A stretch of 64,000 nt of DNA from Heligmosomoides polygyrus polygyrus (taxonomy: Eukaryota > Nematoda > Chromadorea > Rhabditida > Heligmosomidae). The stretch is from the NCBI GenBank assembly GCA_947396885.1, contig OX377202.1, positions 78,836,643-78,900,642 of the forward strand. Reading direction: 5' to 3'. Position 1 is the stretch's first letter; each line of letters starts with the position of its first letter. Made by a program: the position numbers and the translations under genes. Below are positions 23,224 to 35,527 of this stretch, one piece after another. The notes beneath the pieces are model-generated. The model did no database searches, was not told the DNA's origin, and saw nothing but the letters and a program-made list of their open reading frames with translations.

Positions 23224-23395
23224 CAGAGGCCGGATTCATCAACGACTTACAGCAGTTTAATGGAGAAAATTACAGCCGAAATTGCTGATAGCGCGGCGTA
23301 CCAAGCGATATGGTAAGCGATAAGCCGGTTATCTGAGATCTCCGCTGTGAGTTCTCTGCTAAAGTTATGTAAGTCGTTGATGAATCCGACCCCTG
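23224..23395. mobile_element. Short inverted-repeat element (MITE), 172 bp
   Basis: 27-bp terminal inverted repeats lie at 23224-23250 and 23369-23395 with two differences. Each contains CGGATTCATCAACGACTTAC, and the outer ends read CAGAGG and CAGGGG. CAG-type ends suggest a hAT-like MITE. I could not find a matching 8-bp duplication (left AATTCGAC, right AAATGAAT). Confidence 0.7.
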
Positions 23396-23524
23396 AAATG
23401 AATTAACACAAACTGCTATCTCGTCTCCGATCGCAATCCCAGCGACTGTAGCTTGACGAAGTACCACACCTTGACTACCGTTCTCTCAATAACGGTGTAG
23501 TGGCTCTGCCCCCACCTTGGTGAG

Positions 23525-24015
23525 CGACCTCAAATTGAGCAGTGATGCCTATGTTAGGCCTGCGACCAAGTCTTGCGGCGCCACAGGCGATCTGTTTCTT
23601 TTCTTTCCTGTCATGGTGGGACCCACGCCTCCAGTGTGGTGGCAGTCGCGCCGAGGAACAGTTGCCGCGTTGCCGCCGAAAATTACGACTATGCAAACTC
23701 TGACCGTATACATTCGAGGATCGCTTTCGCTGAGGGTTTTGACCGATGGCTCGCCAAAGGCGGCATGCCACAGAACTCTGTTGCATGCCTTATTGCTGGG
23801 CCTTCTCGGCGGCATTCTGCCCATTGTATTGCATTGCGACGCCGAGAACTGCTACGACTACATTTGCAAGTCGCGGAGCGGCATCGCGACGACTCGTCCT
23901 CGGAGTGGCTCTCACCACGATAGCAAGGAAAGGGGCAAGATTGCGCTGTGCTGCCGCACTACTCCGACGCAGGCCTCAGGCCGGAAGCACAGGAGTAATG
24001 AGTCCTGGGGCTGCT
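23525..24015. repeat. Imperfect GC-rich inverted repeat
   Basis: The left side (about 23540-23665) and the reverse complement of the right side (about 23870-24000) share ordered words: AGGCCTGCG, TGCGGC, CACAG.CG.ATCT, TTTCCT and T(C/A)(G/A)TGGTG, with many differences. The block stays open in several frames on both strands, which suits its GC bias better than coding. Confidence 0.4.
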
Positions 24016-26799
24016 AGACCCGCTGTGTAGGCTGTGTTTATGCTTGTGGACTGGAGAAAGTGGAGAAAAAACGAGGGTTTATCAATGGCTGTTAACTGTG
24101 TGCTTAATAGCTATGTGACACTTTAACTGTGAATTCAGAAGTACGCAGTTCTGCGCACGGCAATCCCCTTGCGGCATCGTGCCGCTATCAAAAGCCGCCA
24201 GGTCAATTAGCGGCATGGCGGCATCCCGCAAAACTCTGCTACCGTCCTTAGGCAATGGGAAGTTGACCACGACTGCAGTACCTGCTTGAGTTTTAAGTTT
24301 TTTGGACAGAAGTGGCAAGAAGTGATCTCAACACGTTTGATTACGAATCGAGAACCAGCGATTCTTTGGTCGCTGGGTGTTGGACAAACTGGCGAAGGAG
24401 CGGCTGATGCCTGGTCTCCATGTACCCTTTCACGCCCCACAATCAGTTTATCCGCCTGGTAAACTCCATAGAAACGACAGCAATTCTTACGATTAGTGTA
24501 AGTGGACGCAACCACACATTAGTAGGAGCTACACTGTAGTAGACTACACGCGTTGGTGGACTGGAAAATGACGCTGTGAGAGACTGCCAAATGAAGAAGA
24601 GATTCAGCAACTAGAGATGTTGTTTCTAATTCAGTACACGACTGCATACACGCACATTGCCATGGACCCTTCAGGTAAAAGTATACAAAAAAGAAATGCA
24701 AATGCAAAGGATATCTGTTATCCAGGAGTGAGAGTAAGTGAAGATAACGGCTAAGGCGGCACTTATAGTCCTAGAAACAAATGTAAGAAATTTCTAGAGA
24801 CTCACAAGCTACTGCGTAACCTATAGAAAATCTGAGAGGCTTCACTTTTTACGGATTTCTTCATACGAAGGGAGGGCCCTGTGGGTGGAAAAAAGCTCCT
24901 ACGAAAAACGGACACCTAAAACTCGGCACTTACTACCTGTCTAAAAGCCGAACTATTATATTAAGTATGTAGATGAGAAAGAGACTCTGATGAGTCGATT
25001 GCATCACTACACAGTGCAATTTCAGATCAGAGAATGAGGTTTTCGGGTAATTTCCCATTTCCAAATGAAACTTACAGCTGCTTGGATATCACACGAAGCT
25101 TTTTAGTTATCAAATTCTCACGCGGACATTTTAGAGGTAACTGCGTGTATTTGGTTCTTTTTCTTTCATCAATGCCTTCGAACCAACGGTTGGTACTACA
25201 TAATAGTGGTTCTTTTGGTGCTTATATTTAGTGTCAATTTTAAGCCGCGGTCTTCATTTGATGAATCTGGAAATGCGCAGTTCGTTACGTCAACAAGGAA
25301 GTCAGTTAAACAAGGGCGACTGTGGCAGATGTACGGCGGAAAGGCGGGAATCGTACGAACAGGTGCAGGCTGCTGATTCATGATCAGGAGAAACAAGTTT
25401 TAAGCTGGTAGCGTAGGAAGAACAGGAGGGTGAAATGCTTGTAGATCACCTGACAAGCTATAGTGGACGCTACAATTCAAACGATTGCAGTAGATTCATT
25501 CAAGAACGCAGGATTCCCAATGCGGAAGAGCCCAATAATCTCGTGGTCCGCATTGGAGAAGACAGTTAAGGTGGAGCCACTTTACTCAATGAAAAGGAAT
25601 TGTTTTGAGAAGGAACAATCTTGGATGCGATTCCATCGTTAGTTTCATTTGAAGAAATATGACATTTTAGAATATGAATACTATGTACGAGCCTGAAGAA
25701 CTGGAGGAGTCACCATCAACTGTGAATTGTCACAATGAAGAAAGCAACCATCATTCTTACGCTTCTCCTTTCCTTCATATAAGCTTTGAAAGTATGCTTA
25801 TGCTTGATGTCGTTTTAGGTCACGGACCGACTCCTACATTCGTGCCTTCATGTTTTCCCCTACTTTTTCTCCAAAAACAATCGTTGTTCGAGGTTACTCA
25901 AAGCGATGCATTTCTAGAGACTAAAACACATCGACGTTATCCACTGTACCAGACGAGATTGACGCTGGACGTCCGTCCTCGTCATCGTGCACTGTGGTCG
26001 ATTAGCGGGCCTCTTACTCTGAAAATTCCCTCCTAACGTTCTCTAGGACTGTAATGAATTCCGAGTTCCTGGTGGTCCAAGGGACAGGACCCCAGCAATA
26101 GCGGTCTAGGACGGACAGACCATTTTGGGAGTTCTATACTAAAAAAATGAGTCGAAAACTCGCAGCAAAGACCGAAAAAGTGATAAAAGTCGGTACCCTT
26201 TCGAAGGATTCAAACAGCCGCATTAAACAAGCACTTGTTCATAATTGACATCTGGCACTAATCCAAATCATTTGCTAAAATTCAAGAAAAGTTTAGGAAA
26301 TGAAATTTAACGGATAAAGAGGAAAGGCCATCGTTTAGGAGTCCGTCCAGGAAGGCTATCAGGCGTATTACTAAACGGCGAAAGTGTACATCACCGCAAG
26401 AATCTTCACTTCTCAACTGGTGAGAAAATATGTTCCGCATTTGGAAAGTCACTGAACCCACTGAGTTAGGTGAATGAAAGTTTACTATGGAAGCACACAA
26501 ACGTACAAGGCAGTACTAAGTGTGTTGCGGGAAAAAACGCAAAAATACTGTGAGGTCAAGGGCTGAGTCCTGAGCCTACGGGCCGGAGTAAGCTGTGTTT
26601 ACATATTTTTTCGGCATATTCAACGTTTCAAAGGCCTTGTGCAACTGCTTGATTCCATAACAAACTTCAAAGCCACTTATTCGGCAGATTCAGTAACTTT
26701 GCAAGTACGTGCCGTTCTATATTTTGAAGAATAGAGTTTTTATTGTTTTATTGTTTTTCGCAATTCAGAGGAACTCGTGAAATCTTTTCCTCTTTAGGA
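24016..26799. other. No gene or recognised repeat seen
   Basis: Short open frames only. The longest, plus 25674-26036, shows no family resemblance or transmembrane signal. Confidence 0.3.
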
Positions 26800-27010
26800 T
26801 GCGCCAGAATTCTACTTCTGTACAATACCATGAAGACAGCTTGCAGAAGTAGTTTGCAGAAGTTGGACAGCAATGTTCGCCTAGTAATCCACTAGCCGAT
26901 CAGTACATATGTCTTACTGAAGTGGAAGCGGACAGGGAAGCCAAAGCCCTGGCTTCGCAGACAAGTCTGGCACCAATCTCCTCGCCAGATGAAAAACGTT
27001 GTTGTCCTGG
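26800..27010 (-). mobile_element. SINE, degenerate
   Basis: Family words are present but rearranged and diverged on the minus strand: GGTGCCAGACTTGTCTGCG and, at the tail, GTAGAAGTAGAATTCTGGCG. The middle is poorly conserved. Confidence 0.4.
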
Positions 27011-27724
27011 GAGGGAGGAACTGAACCTAAAATCAACTCGGTGTGGATACCATAAAGTGCTCAATTTGCAACGCGCGCTTCTTTTATTTATTCAACAATA
27101 TACACCATTTTTACTCCAAAATTTGCAAACCAAACTGGATTGATTTCAAGGAGAAGCTTATGCCTTTTAAACTGCGCTAAGTTCTCTTTGAAAAAGTTGA
27201 AATATTTTCCAACTCAAATTTTTTGACTTTTTTGAAAATTTGCTAGTCACCTGTACACACTGTTCCATGAAGCTGGGTAACGTTTGAATGTACATAAGGC
27301 CCTTATTCTTTTAGCTGCAGACGTGCTGACTGAAGATATTGAAGAGCTAAAAGGCGAACGCTCCTGAATGAGAGAGATTGCTGCTTGTGCTCATTCAGTA
27401 CATACGTCACCAAGTTTATGTGATTGGTTGGATAAATTCTGGTTGAGTGGAGTTGTACAGTAGAGAATTGCGCACCTTCTTGCGCTTGTTCCTGCTGTAC
27501 TGTTGATTTCTACCCGACTCCACGTAACCAGGGTATTTACTGTCAATCAGATAAACAGCTGATTGCCGTGCAGTTGATTTATGCACAGCCACAAGTAAGC
27601 AGTTTGTTCAGTATTAACCGCGTAGACGGCAAACGGGAAATCTTCGCTTTTCTGTGCATGACAATGGTATAGCGAATCAAACAGTGCATCTATGTTGCTT
27701 GTACATATGCTGCTTGGGACTAAA

Positions 27725-27985
27725 GTGTAGAGGAGCTTGCTGTCACGTGTGCCCGGTTCCAGCTTCTTGATTCGGGTTTCCCACCCAGGCCATCGAAGCC
27801 TTTTATCCCTCCGGGGTCGGTGAATTGCTGCCAGATTTCTCTGGGAGAGATAAAGAGAGACTTCCCCATCGGCTGGCTACTGCAAGTCATTGTATGGCCA
27901 AACATGCGTTCCAATTGCCTTTCCGACATCCCCTAGAAGTAGAATGCGTGACTCGTCCTGAAAGGGTTTGGTTAACGTCCTCCTT
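27725..27985 (+). mobile_element. SINE, head eroded, body well conserved
   Basis: The plus strand carries TTGATTCGGGTTTCCCACCC (B-box region), CTCCGGGGTCGGTGAATTGC, CCCCATCGGCTGGC, ATGCGTTCCAATTGCC, CATCCCCTAGAAGTAGAATG and GGTTTGGTTAACGTCC at the 3' end. The A box is eroded. Confidence 0.6.
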
Positions 27986-28849
27986 TATTCTTTTATCCCT
28001 TCAATTTGTAAAGGAGCAATACATCCGCATAGAAAGTCAAAATCTTTTTTTAACTATTTTTTTTAATCTTTTAAAGAGTGACCAAAGCAGTTTAGAATTT
28101 TGATCTGGGAGGTGTTCGATTTGGTTTGAAAAGTTGTTTCCAATTTGACGAAAAAATGGCAGCGCCAATCGTAGAACGCCTTTCAGAAGTACTTCACTTC
28201 CCGTCACGGAAAATTGCGGCTGCAAAAAGTTTGCCTGCAGCTGCTTGAAAAAGGCCTGTGTTGATCGATGTCTCTTTCGCTATCTGATTTAAAGGTGCAG
28301 AAGAGAAGCCGAAGGCGGCCATTTTTTCAGCGACAACCTGTCATGAATGCGGTTTGGAAGATCACAACGAACGCAACGCGCGAGAAGCGTAACGCTGTGC
28401 GAGAACGAGATGGAGAACGTCACGCTTTCCGTTCTACTTCAGTTTCCAAGAGAATTACGCCTGCCTGAAGCGCAGTCTAGTTCGTTTCCGCTCTGTTTCC
28501 ATTTAAAGATATTACGTAGGAGCCAGTTAAGGAGAAAGAGATAACCTTCATAATTTCCGTAAGAGTTCTCTGGAAACGAACTTCTTTAAATTGATATTCA
28601 TTTAGAAACGTAATTAGTGCAGAATTTGTGAAGAGAAACTGATCCCGCAGAAGGCGAGAGTTCTCCCACAGTTCTCCGTCGGACAAATGCCAGGTGCATT
28701 TTCGGACTAGTGATGGACAATGACGAAAAGTAGAACGACCTCAACCTCGCAGGTGTAAACAGACCTCGACTTCTCCAACGCAACCGGTTCAGCAGCAGAG
28801 ACGCCTTCTCGAAAAGGATGCCGCAAAAAGGCCGTGTTAAATGGAAGTG

Positions 28850-29500
28850 ATTACATGGGGCGGCTTTTTGAGCGGAGGAACCAACCGAGATCGTGAGCGA
28901 GAGAGAGGAGACGGAACGTGGGGAACCGCTGCTGCTGTAGATGGTGCAGGTACAGGGGCAAATCTCGCGGGCTCGTTTGGGGCAGTTGGGTGACGACGAC
29001 GGTGGGGAAGGTCAGAGCGGGCGAGCGAGTGCGCAGGGTGGGGTAATGCCGCATGGCGGCCTCATTCCGCATTCCCACCGTCGTCTCCACATCCCATCGT
29101 CGCCGGATTTCCAATGGAAGCCGTTCCGTGGAGGTGCCACGACGAAGTGCCAACCACCGCGAGGTCGTCGGCGTGGCCTCGCCCTAGGCTGAACAGCCCT
29201 CGGGGTAGATGGCCCATTGGAAGCGACAAGACGACGAGGAGGCTGCGAATTATTGCTGGGTCTCCGGCGAGATTGGTTCAGCTCTGCACTGCGTCGGGAT
29301 GGTAAAAAGGAAAGTTGCCGATGACCGTGTCTCGCGTCAGCATTGTATCCGACAATCGACGTAGAAATCGAGTTCCCAGCAACAAACAGGATCGTCCCGA
29401 ACGGTCAAATGTGTTCTGCGCGCTCTCTACTATCTCCACACGACGACTACCGCTAACACCCATCCCGCTGGAGCGGAACATATCCGCTAGCCTCACTCAT
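28850..29500. other. GC-rich block with overlapping open frames, function unknown
   Basis: This ~650-bp block is much richer in G+C and CpG than its surroundings and stays open in several frames on both strands. A minus-strand frame 29496-29278 begins MRLADMFRSSGMGVSG and is free of low complexity, so a host exon is possible. I could not connect it to flanking exons. It could also be a promoter-like region. Confidence 0.25.
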
Positions 29501-30469
29501 TAGTCTCCACACACGCAGTCCAAGGTTACCTAAAAACCAACCTAACCCGCTCACAGCGAGGTCGACGCGTCTCCCCCAAACAGAAGGAGCGACATGGGAG
29601 GTTTGCGGTTGTTTCCAGAAGGGTGGATTGAACTTGGTCTTTACGTTTAGGACGAAGCTGCTCCCCGGCTAGATGTCGTTAAAGCAAGTGCGACGAGGTG
29701 CACGACGGAGAGAGGTGATGATCAGCGAAGACGCCTATGCAGACAGTGCTTGCAAACCTCGTACGAAAAAGGGCAGCACCCGCGCGGACACTCCGATCAG
29801 CTCTCGTTATCCGAGTTGATGGATGACAACGAACTTTAAAGGAGCGGCTGAGGAGCATCTACTGCAGAAAGGAGGACAACTGAAATCGAGAAATTTGCAG
29901 AATTTCACTCTGCAAAATCTCCTTTCAGTGATAGCTCCATTCCTCGGTGGTTGAGCATGGCTGCAGTTCTTATCCATAATAAATTATCTACAGCTATTCA
30001 GGAGGGACTTTGGGATAAAGGATATCCATCATCTGCCAACAAGTTAGCAGAGGTCGACCGTTGTTGACACCACCTTTTCAAATCCAGCTCGCTGTTGTTG
30101 TTTAGAGGTAGTAAAATGAAATATGTTGTGCCTGAAATGCCGGGGAACGTATATATCTACCTTGTATATTCGTAATGAGTTTCTGAGTTTCTAAGGACAA
30201 ACACTTTAGGTTCTAGGTGAAACTTAGAGATGATTGCCACCATTTTCACAACGTTTTTGGGATCCATGATCACTGGTGATTCAGAATTCTTTAAACTTAT
30301 TTACTCGAAAACTGGAGCACTAGCTTGGTGCAGGTCTCGCACGAAAAGCCTAAATCAATTCACAGGACCTCACGGAATCCTACCGCAACAATGGTACTCA
30401 ATAGAAAATTTAAAAACGAGCTTCATATTCATTTATTCATTATTTATTCATTCATACTTTGTTTCACAA

Positions 30470-31353
30470 CTCCAGACGTGGAAAAGTTTCTTCACCTAAA
30501 CATAGCGTAATCAGGTTACTTAAAGCACTGTTCACTTATGTAATGTGTGTTTTTAAAGGTTTCGCATGATTACGGTGGGTTACCGTAGGTGTGCGTGAGG
30601 AGGGTAAATGGCCCTTGCTCACTCACACCTACCGTAATCCACCGTGATCAATCGAAAATTTGAAAACAAACCTCATACTAATGATCAGCGCCTTAGATAA
30701 CCTGTCTGATTGAGCTTTGGCTGAAATCGGTGACCCCACCACCTCCAGCGCGGATGATCAGGGCCTTATATAGCAATCCTTCGAACTGCGCAGTACCTGA
30801 GCATTGTGGTAGACGATAAAGCAGGTACCAGCGGGGAATCAGAGAAGAGATCCTAAATGTGTAGGAGGTGTCGAAGGAGTGAACTTCGCAATCTTGTCCC
30901 GCGTGGAAATTCGTTTGAATTTAGAATTTCGTCTAGGTGGATGAGCCAGTTTTGCACTCCGCTCTACTGAAAGCGGAAGTCGCCCACTCTCAGGCATAAG
31001 GGCTTTCGATTCATTCCGTCTTCAATTTTTTCACTTAAGGGTTGTTATTGAAGGCTCTGATCACGCACCCTTAGGGATGGTCCATAGTCATCGCTTTCGC
31101 CCAAACGTGATCCAGTGAGGTTATTTAAGGAACTGATCATTAATATTGAAGTCCGTTTTTAAATTATGTTCAATAGAATACGGTGGGCTACGGTAGGTAG
31201 TTGAATAAGGTATACTCACCAATGCTCACCAATGCCTACAATAGCCCCTCGGAATCGATCGGAGGTTAAAAAGCAGACATTACCTAAAACAACAGCGCCA
31301 TGAATAACCTTTTTAGGCTATGTTTAGATGAAGAAACCTTTCCACGTCTGGAG
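30470..31353. mobile_element. Foldback element with nested hairpins, 884 bp
   Basis: 61-bp outer inverted repeats lie at 30470-30530 and 31293-31353, about 51 of 61 positions matching; both begin CTCCAGACGTGGAAA. Inside the left half is a second inverted repeat at 30572-30593 and 30624-30645 (20 of 22), sharing ACGGTGG and ACCTACCGTA words. A related but weaker hairpin lies near 31180-31243. I found no clear target duplication or coding sequence. Confidence 0.65.
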
Positions 31354-31949
31354 TCGGAAAAGCTCCACAGTACTGGTGAACCAGTCTTCTTTCTGGCAAC
31401 CCTTTTCGTTGCAGATTTCACACAGAGCGCCTTTCTTGATAGCGGCGCATTTTTTTTTTAGGAAGTACAGAAGCACTGCGCCACGGAAAAGTCGAACCGG
31501 ATGCCACTCCGTCTCACCACGTCACTCTCATACCCACAGCGCCACCACTGCTCGGCAGCCGCTGCTATTTCCAGCCTTCTTGAGTTCTCATTCTTGTGAT
31601 TGGCGGGCTCTGTGCGCAAACAGTAGGCTTAGCAGGTTAACTGGAAGTAGTCCGCAAGTCCTCTCCCAGATTAAGGAACACATATCTGGAATCATCGTTC
31701 GAAGCCGGATCCGGTGATTTGCATCTCATCCCAAAGTGTTATGGTTACCTGGCGTTCCTCCTTTATTAGCTTGACGATAACAGCTTATCTAACCATAAAA
31801 AGTGTTGCGAGGTGACTCGTTTCTATTCGTCTTGGATACTATATGTACCTAACCGGTACCTAACCGGTAGAGCTGGCTCTTTAAATTTGCCTCTTAAAAG
31901 TAGCATGCCTCCTATGCCTATTTAAAGAACATCTACACTGTTCGTCAAA

Positions 31950-33130
31950 GGAATATAATGACGAACTGGACGAATGGTTTACTCAAGCTTTTCGCTTCGC
32001 AAGGCCAGCTGCAGAAGAGATTGCAGGAGGATCTACAGTTACGGGAAGTAACTGGAAGCAGAAGAGAGACGATCCAGTTCGAACAGATGCCGCAGATACC
32101 TCAATACTCCGCTATCAGCTTTGACGAGGATAGGACTCTAACTTCTTCCCTTCTTGCGATAGAATATCCCTGTACCAACCAATCCACTCCTCCTTCAGAA
32201 AGTCGAGTGGCGATCGTGAAGAGTGACACCGCTCCCGGCCGGACAGCATTTCAGCCAACGTTCTTCGGGATGAAAATCACCGGTACTCATAGCACATGAC
32301 ACCCTACCCTCGAAAAGGACGAATCCTCGACCAGTGGAGGAGCTTATTTACTGTTTTTCTGCAAAAGTGCGACAGAGAAGGTTCGAAACTGTCACCCTGC
32401 TGAGCGTGCTCTTCACGGAGAATACATATGTATTCTGGCGCGCATGACGGACGCTGGATGAAGCTGAACCTGTGACGCAGTTTGGATTCCGCAAAGAATA
32501 CAACTTCATCGGGCACATCCTGACCTCCCGAGCTTCATTGAGGTTTGCTGGAAATAACTCGGCCTTACTTCTCACCTTCTACTATGAGAGCGTTGAAGGA
32601 GCGGTATTCTGTCTGTGGTCGTTGATCAGGGAGTCGGCTCGTCCTAGACGCTAGCCGACAGCTACTCTGGATGTTCGACAACAGATTAGCTGTTCCACCT
32701 CCCACTTACGATTCCCATTTGAAAGGGGATGCGACGCACGCACCCGCAGAGCGCTAGGGCGATCACTTCTAAAGTAGAATCCGACGAACTCAACATCCAG
32801 TCGGATTTCACAGCTCCGGCATGTGAGGTACGCCTCATCTTCGTGACCCAGAGGATCACGTGCGAGGCTAAATGCGGATGGCCCCATAATGAGAAAATAA
32901 GAAACGGAGTGGATCTCGAGGGACGGCGGGCGTCCTCGGGAAAGACGTTCAACAAGGTGGGCCGGTACGTTTGGTGGATGTTTGACCATGAGCCAACCGA
33001 TATATCATTTGGAAACGAATCAGCCTGTCGTCAATGTCGCCAAGTTCGAATGGCAACAACGTACCGGGTGACGATCGCTAGAGGACGAAACGAATGGAAA
33101 CGATGCTGTGGCTCGCATGACGAGTGAAGA
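31950..33130 (+). mobile_element. RTE-family LINE fragment with frameshifts
   Basis: Successive plus-strand frames recover reverse-transcriptase landmarks in order: SESRVAIVKSDTAPGRTAF (compare EVR.AI..MK.GTAPGPD) near 32200, QFGFRKEYNFIGHI at about 32480 (compare Q.GFRK.F.T.DHI), and YYESVEGAVFCLWSLIRE at about 32580 (compare DY.KAFDSVE, with the catalytic Asp lost). A C-terminal RGRNEWKRCCGSHDE ends at 33127. Stops and frameshifts separate the blocks. Confidence 0.6.
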
Positions 33131-34984
33131 CGACCGTCTAAGCATGCAGTGGTAGGTAAGACACTCAGCAGAAACTGAGAAGGCGGAAGGAATCCTACTA
33201 CTAGTGGACAGGAACCAGCTGACACAAGGTGAGCATTCTCCACCTTGAAACGGCGAAACGCGTTTGCCGCCCGCTTTCCTGGACTCGTTTGCTCGTTCCA
33301 GGCTGCTGGCTCCAGATGCGCAGCGCCGCCGTCGCGAAACTACTGCCATTGTTAGCCTGCTCGCACCGTGTAATCCCGCTGTTTCGCCACATTTTCTTCT
33401 CGCGCGACTGCAGAGTATATATCGCTGCGGACGTCGGGGATTTGACAGCTTGGAACACAACACACGAAATAATCTTGAGGTGCACTCATGCTCTTACACA
33501 AAGGAACTAGAGGAGTATTTTTCTTCCCTGGCTAAATACTTTGGGAACGTACCAGCTGGCCCCACGAAGAGTGGAAATAAAACATAGCAGGCTGAAGAAA
33601 ATGAGAGGAGCGTCTCCAACTTGACAGGCATTTATGCAGGCAAATTTCGCTCGACCGTTGAAGAATGAATAATGTTTGTGCTAAATCCCAGGTTTTTTCT
33701 TCGTAAAACCTCGGCACTGTAAGTTGTTTAGGTGTTATAAGCGTGCCAAACAAGGTTTTTATGATGAATCTTTTTTGTTAATGGCATAAAGTTTCGTTTT
33801 GAGCGTCTCCTTCAGAGGCCTGAACAATATTGAGACAGCTCTCTACCCTACCAAATGCTGTAGTCTCCCAGAAATAGAGGACGCCACTAAAGTACCTGGA
33901 AGAGAAGGGCGAACTCACGATTCGATCCGCCAAGAGTGCCGAGGTCACTCTGCGTTAGGAAGGTTTGTGAGCACGAATGAGATTTGCTTCAAAGGTTGTA
34001 GGCCTTATAAATAAAGATGTTTGATTAGTTGTTTGCAAGGATGGGTGCAACTGAACGAGACTTCTCGTTGTCGAAGCATATAACTGAATGAAGCGTGCAT
34101 AATTTAGCATTAATAGAATAGCATTAATAGGCATGAACGGAAAGCGCTATCATTGGAGCATCGATGACAGATGGCATGCGGCTGAGGATAATCTAAGCGC
34201 AACGAACATGAGACAGTAGTGTACCTACGGCGAATAAAGGAGCGATCGGAAGTCACTCTCCTTCATGAACTGGCCTTCTTATATAACTCTGTTAAAACTG
34301 AACTCTGCAGTCTAAGGTGCGAACTCCATATGCACTCTCCACTTGAAAGTGCATCGACTGTAGGTGTGATCCGAGTGAATCACGAGAGACATCTTGACCT
34401 GTCATCGAAACGTCGCCGTAGGTAGTCGTTAGCGCAATCTAAACTCGTTTTTATGAACTAAGGGCAAGTGGAAAATGAGCGTTCTTCGGAACATGCATAC
34501 ATGACGGTATGGACGTCTTCACTAAGACTTCGGAGCCACCACCCTGAATGAAGATTGTTGCCGTTAAGAATAGGGCGTTGGAAAGCGTGCTCCAAATCTG
34601 TGGCAGTATCCCTATAAATGAAGATGGTTCATAGAGTAGCCACTCAGTTCTCTATTTGTCTTCATTACACACGATAAAAACAGCGGACACTACCGTTTAG
34701 TACCGGTTCTGGCACCTGATAGTAAGCGATCGTTGCATACACTTCATCCACGTACACAACGATGTGTTTGTCTGAATGTGCTTCCTCTGACGTAATCGTA
34801 GTAGCCTTTGACGAGCAGTTTTAGGTATCTATTTCAATCAAAGCTGTTTCGAAGGAGTGCAGTGAAAATCGTACCTGGTCGGTAAAAGAATTATTCTGCT
34901 CGTTTTTCGAATGTTCTGTGGAGTGCTAGGAATGTGAAATCATGAGAGACGCAGACTATCGTCGCTTGCGTTGACGTCAGTGAA
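33131..34984. other. No gene seen
   Basis: The part 33200-33590 is GC-richer with overlapping open frames on both strands and no motifs. The rest is AT-rich with many stops. Confidence 0.3.
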
Positions 34985-35075
34985 TCGGCGCCGGATATCT
35001 TTGTAGGGACGAGAAGCTGAATATTCATCAGCTGGCCACAACAGGTCAAATGCAGAGTATCCCAAAAATGCAATC
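34985..35075 (+). mobile_element. SINE fragment
   Basis: A short piece of the SINE body, with TTCATCAGCTGGCCACAACA followed by GGTCAAATG. The flanks do not extend the match. Confidence 0.35.
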
Positions 35076-35527
35076 ACGGTCGGAGCAGGCACAATACTTC
35101 TACCAGTAAAGCCATCAAAGAATTTTCAAGCTTGTGTGAAAGCTATGAAAAATAGGAATTCTGCAACATGTAAGTATCACGTTCGAGCCATGCTCAAACG
35201 TCGAATTTGAAATTCGAGCGATTGTGGTTATATGGAGGAAGTGTCCGTTACAATTTGGCCGTAAAAAGACCACATCGTCACCCTATTCCTCCATCAAAGA
35301 TTGGCAAAAAACGGCAAGACACTGTAGCTTCCGAGAAAATAGGCACACTCAAATTTGCAAGCACTGATCGAATGGCCATAACTTCGTTGCAGATGTTACT
35401 AACACTAAGACTTGGAGTAGAAGAAAAATATAGAACTGTAATTGGCCATCGTCAAGGTCGCATTCTCGTTCCAACTTCAAATTATAGAAGTGATTGTGGC
35501 AGGGTCGCACACATCCTTCAGTTTATA

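Noticed and set aside
23517..24017. 166-codon plus-strand ORF
   Set aside because: It lies within an imperfect GC-rich inverted repeat that is open in several frames on both strands. No motif or codon pattern supports it.
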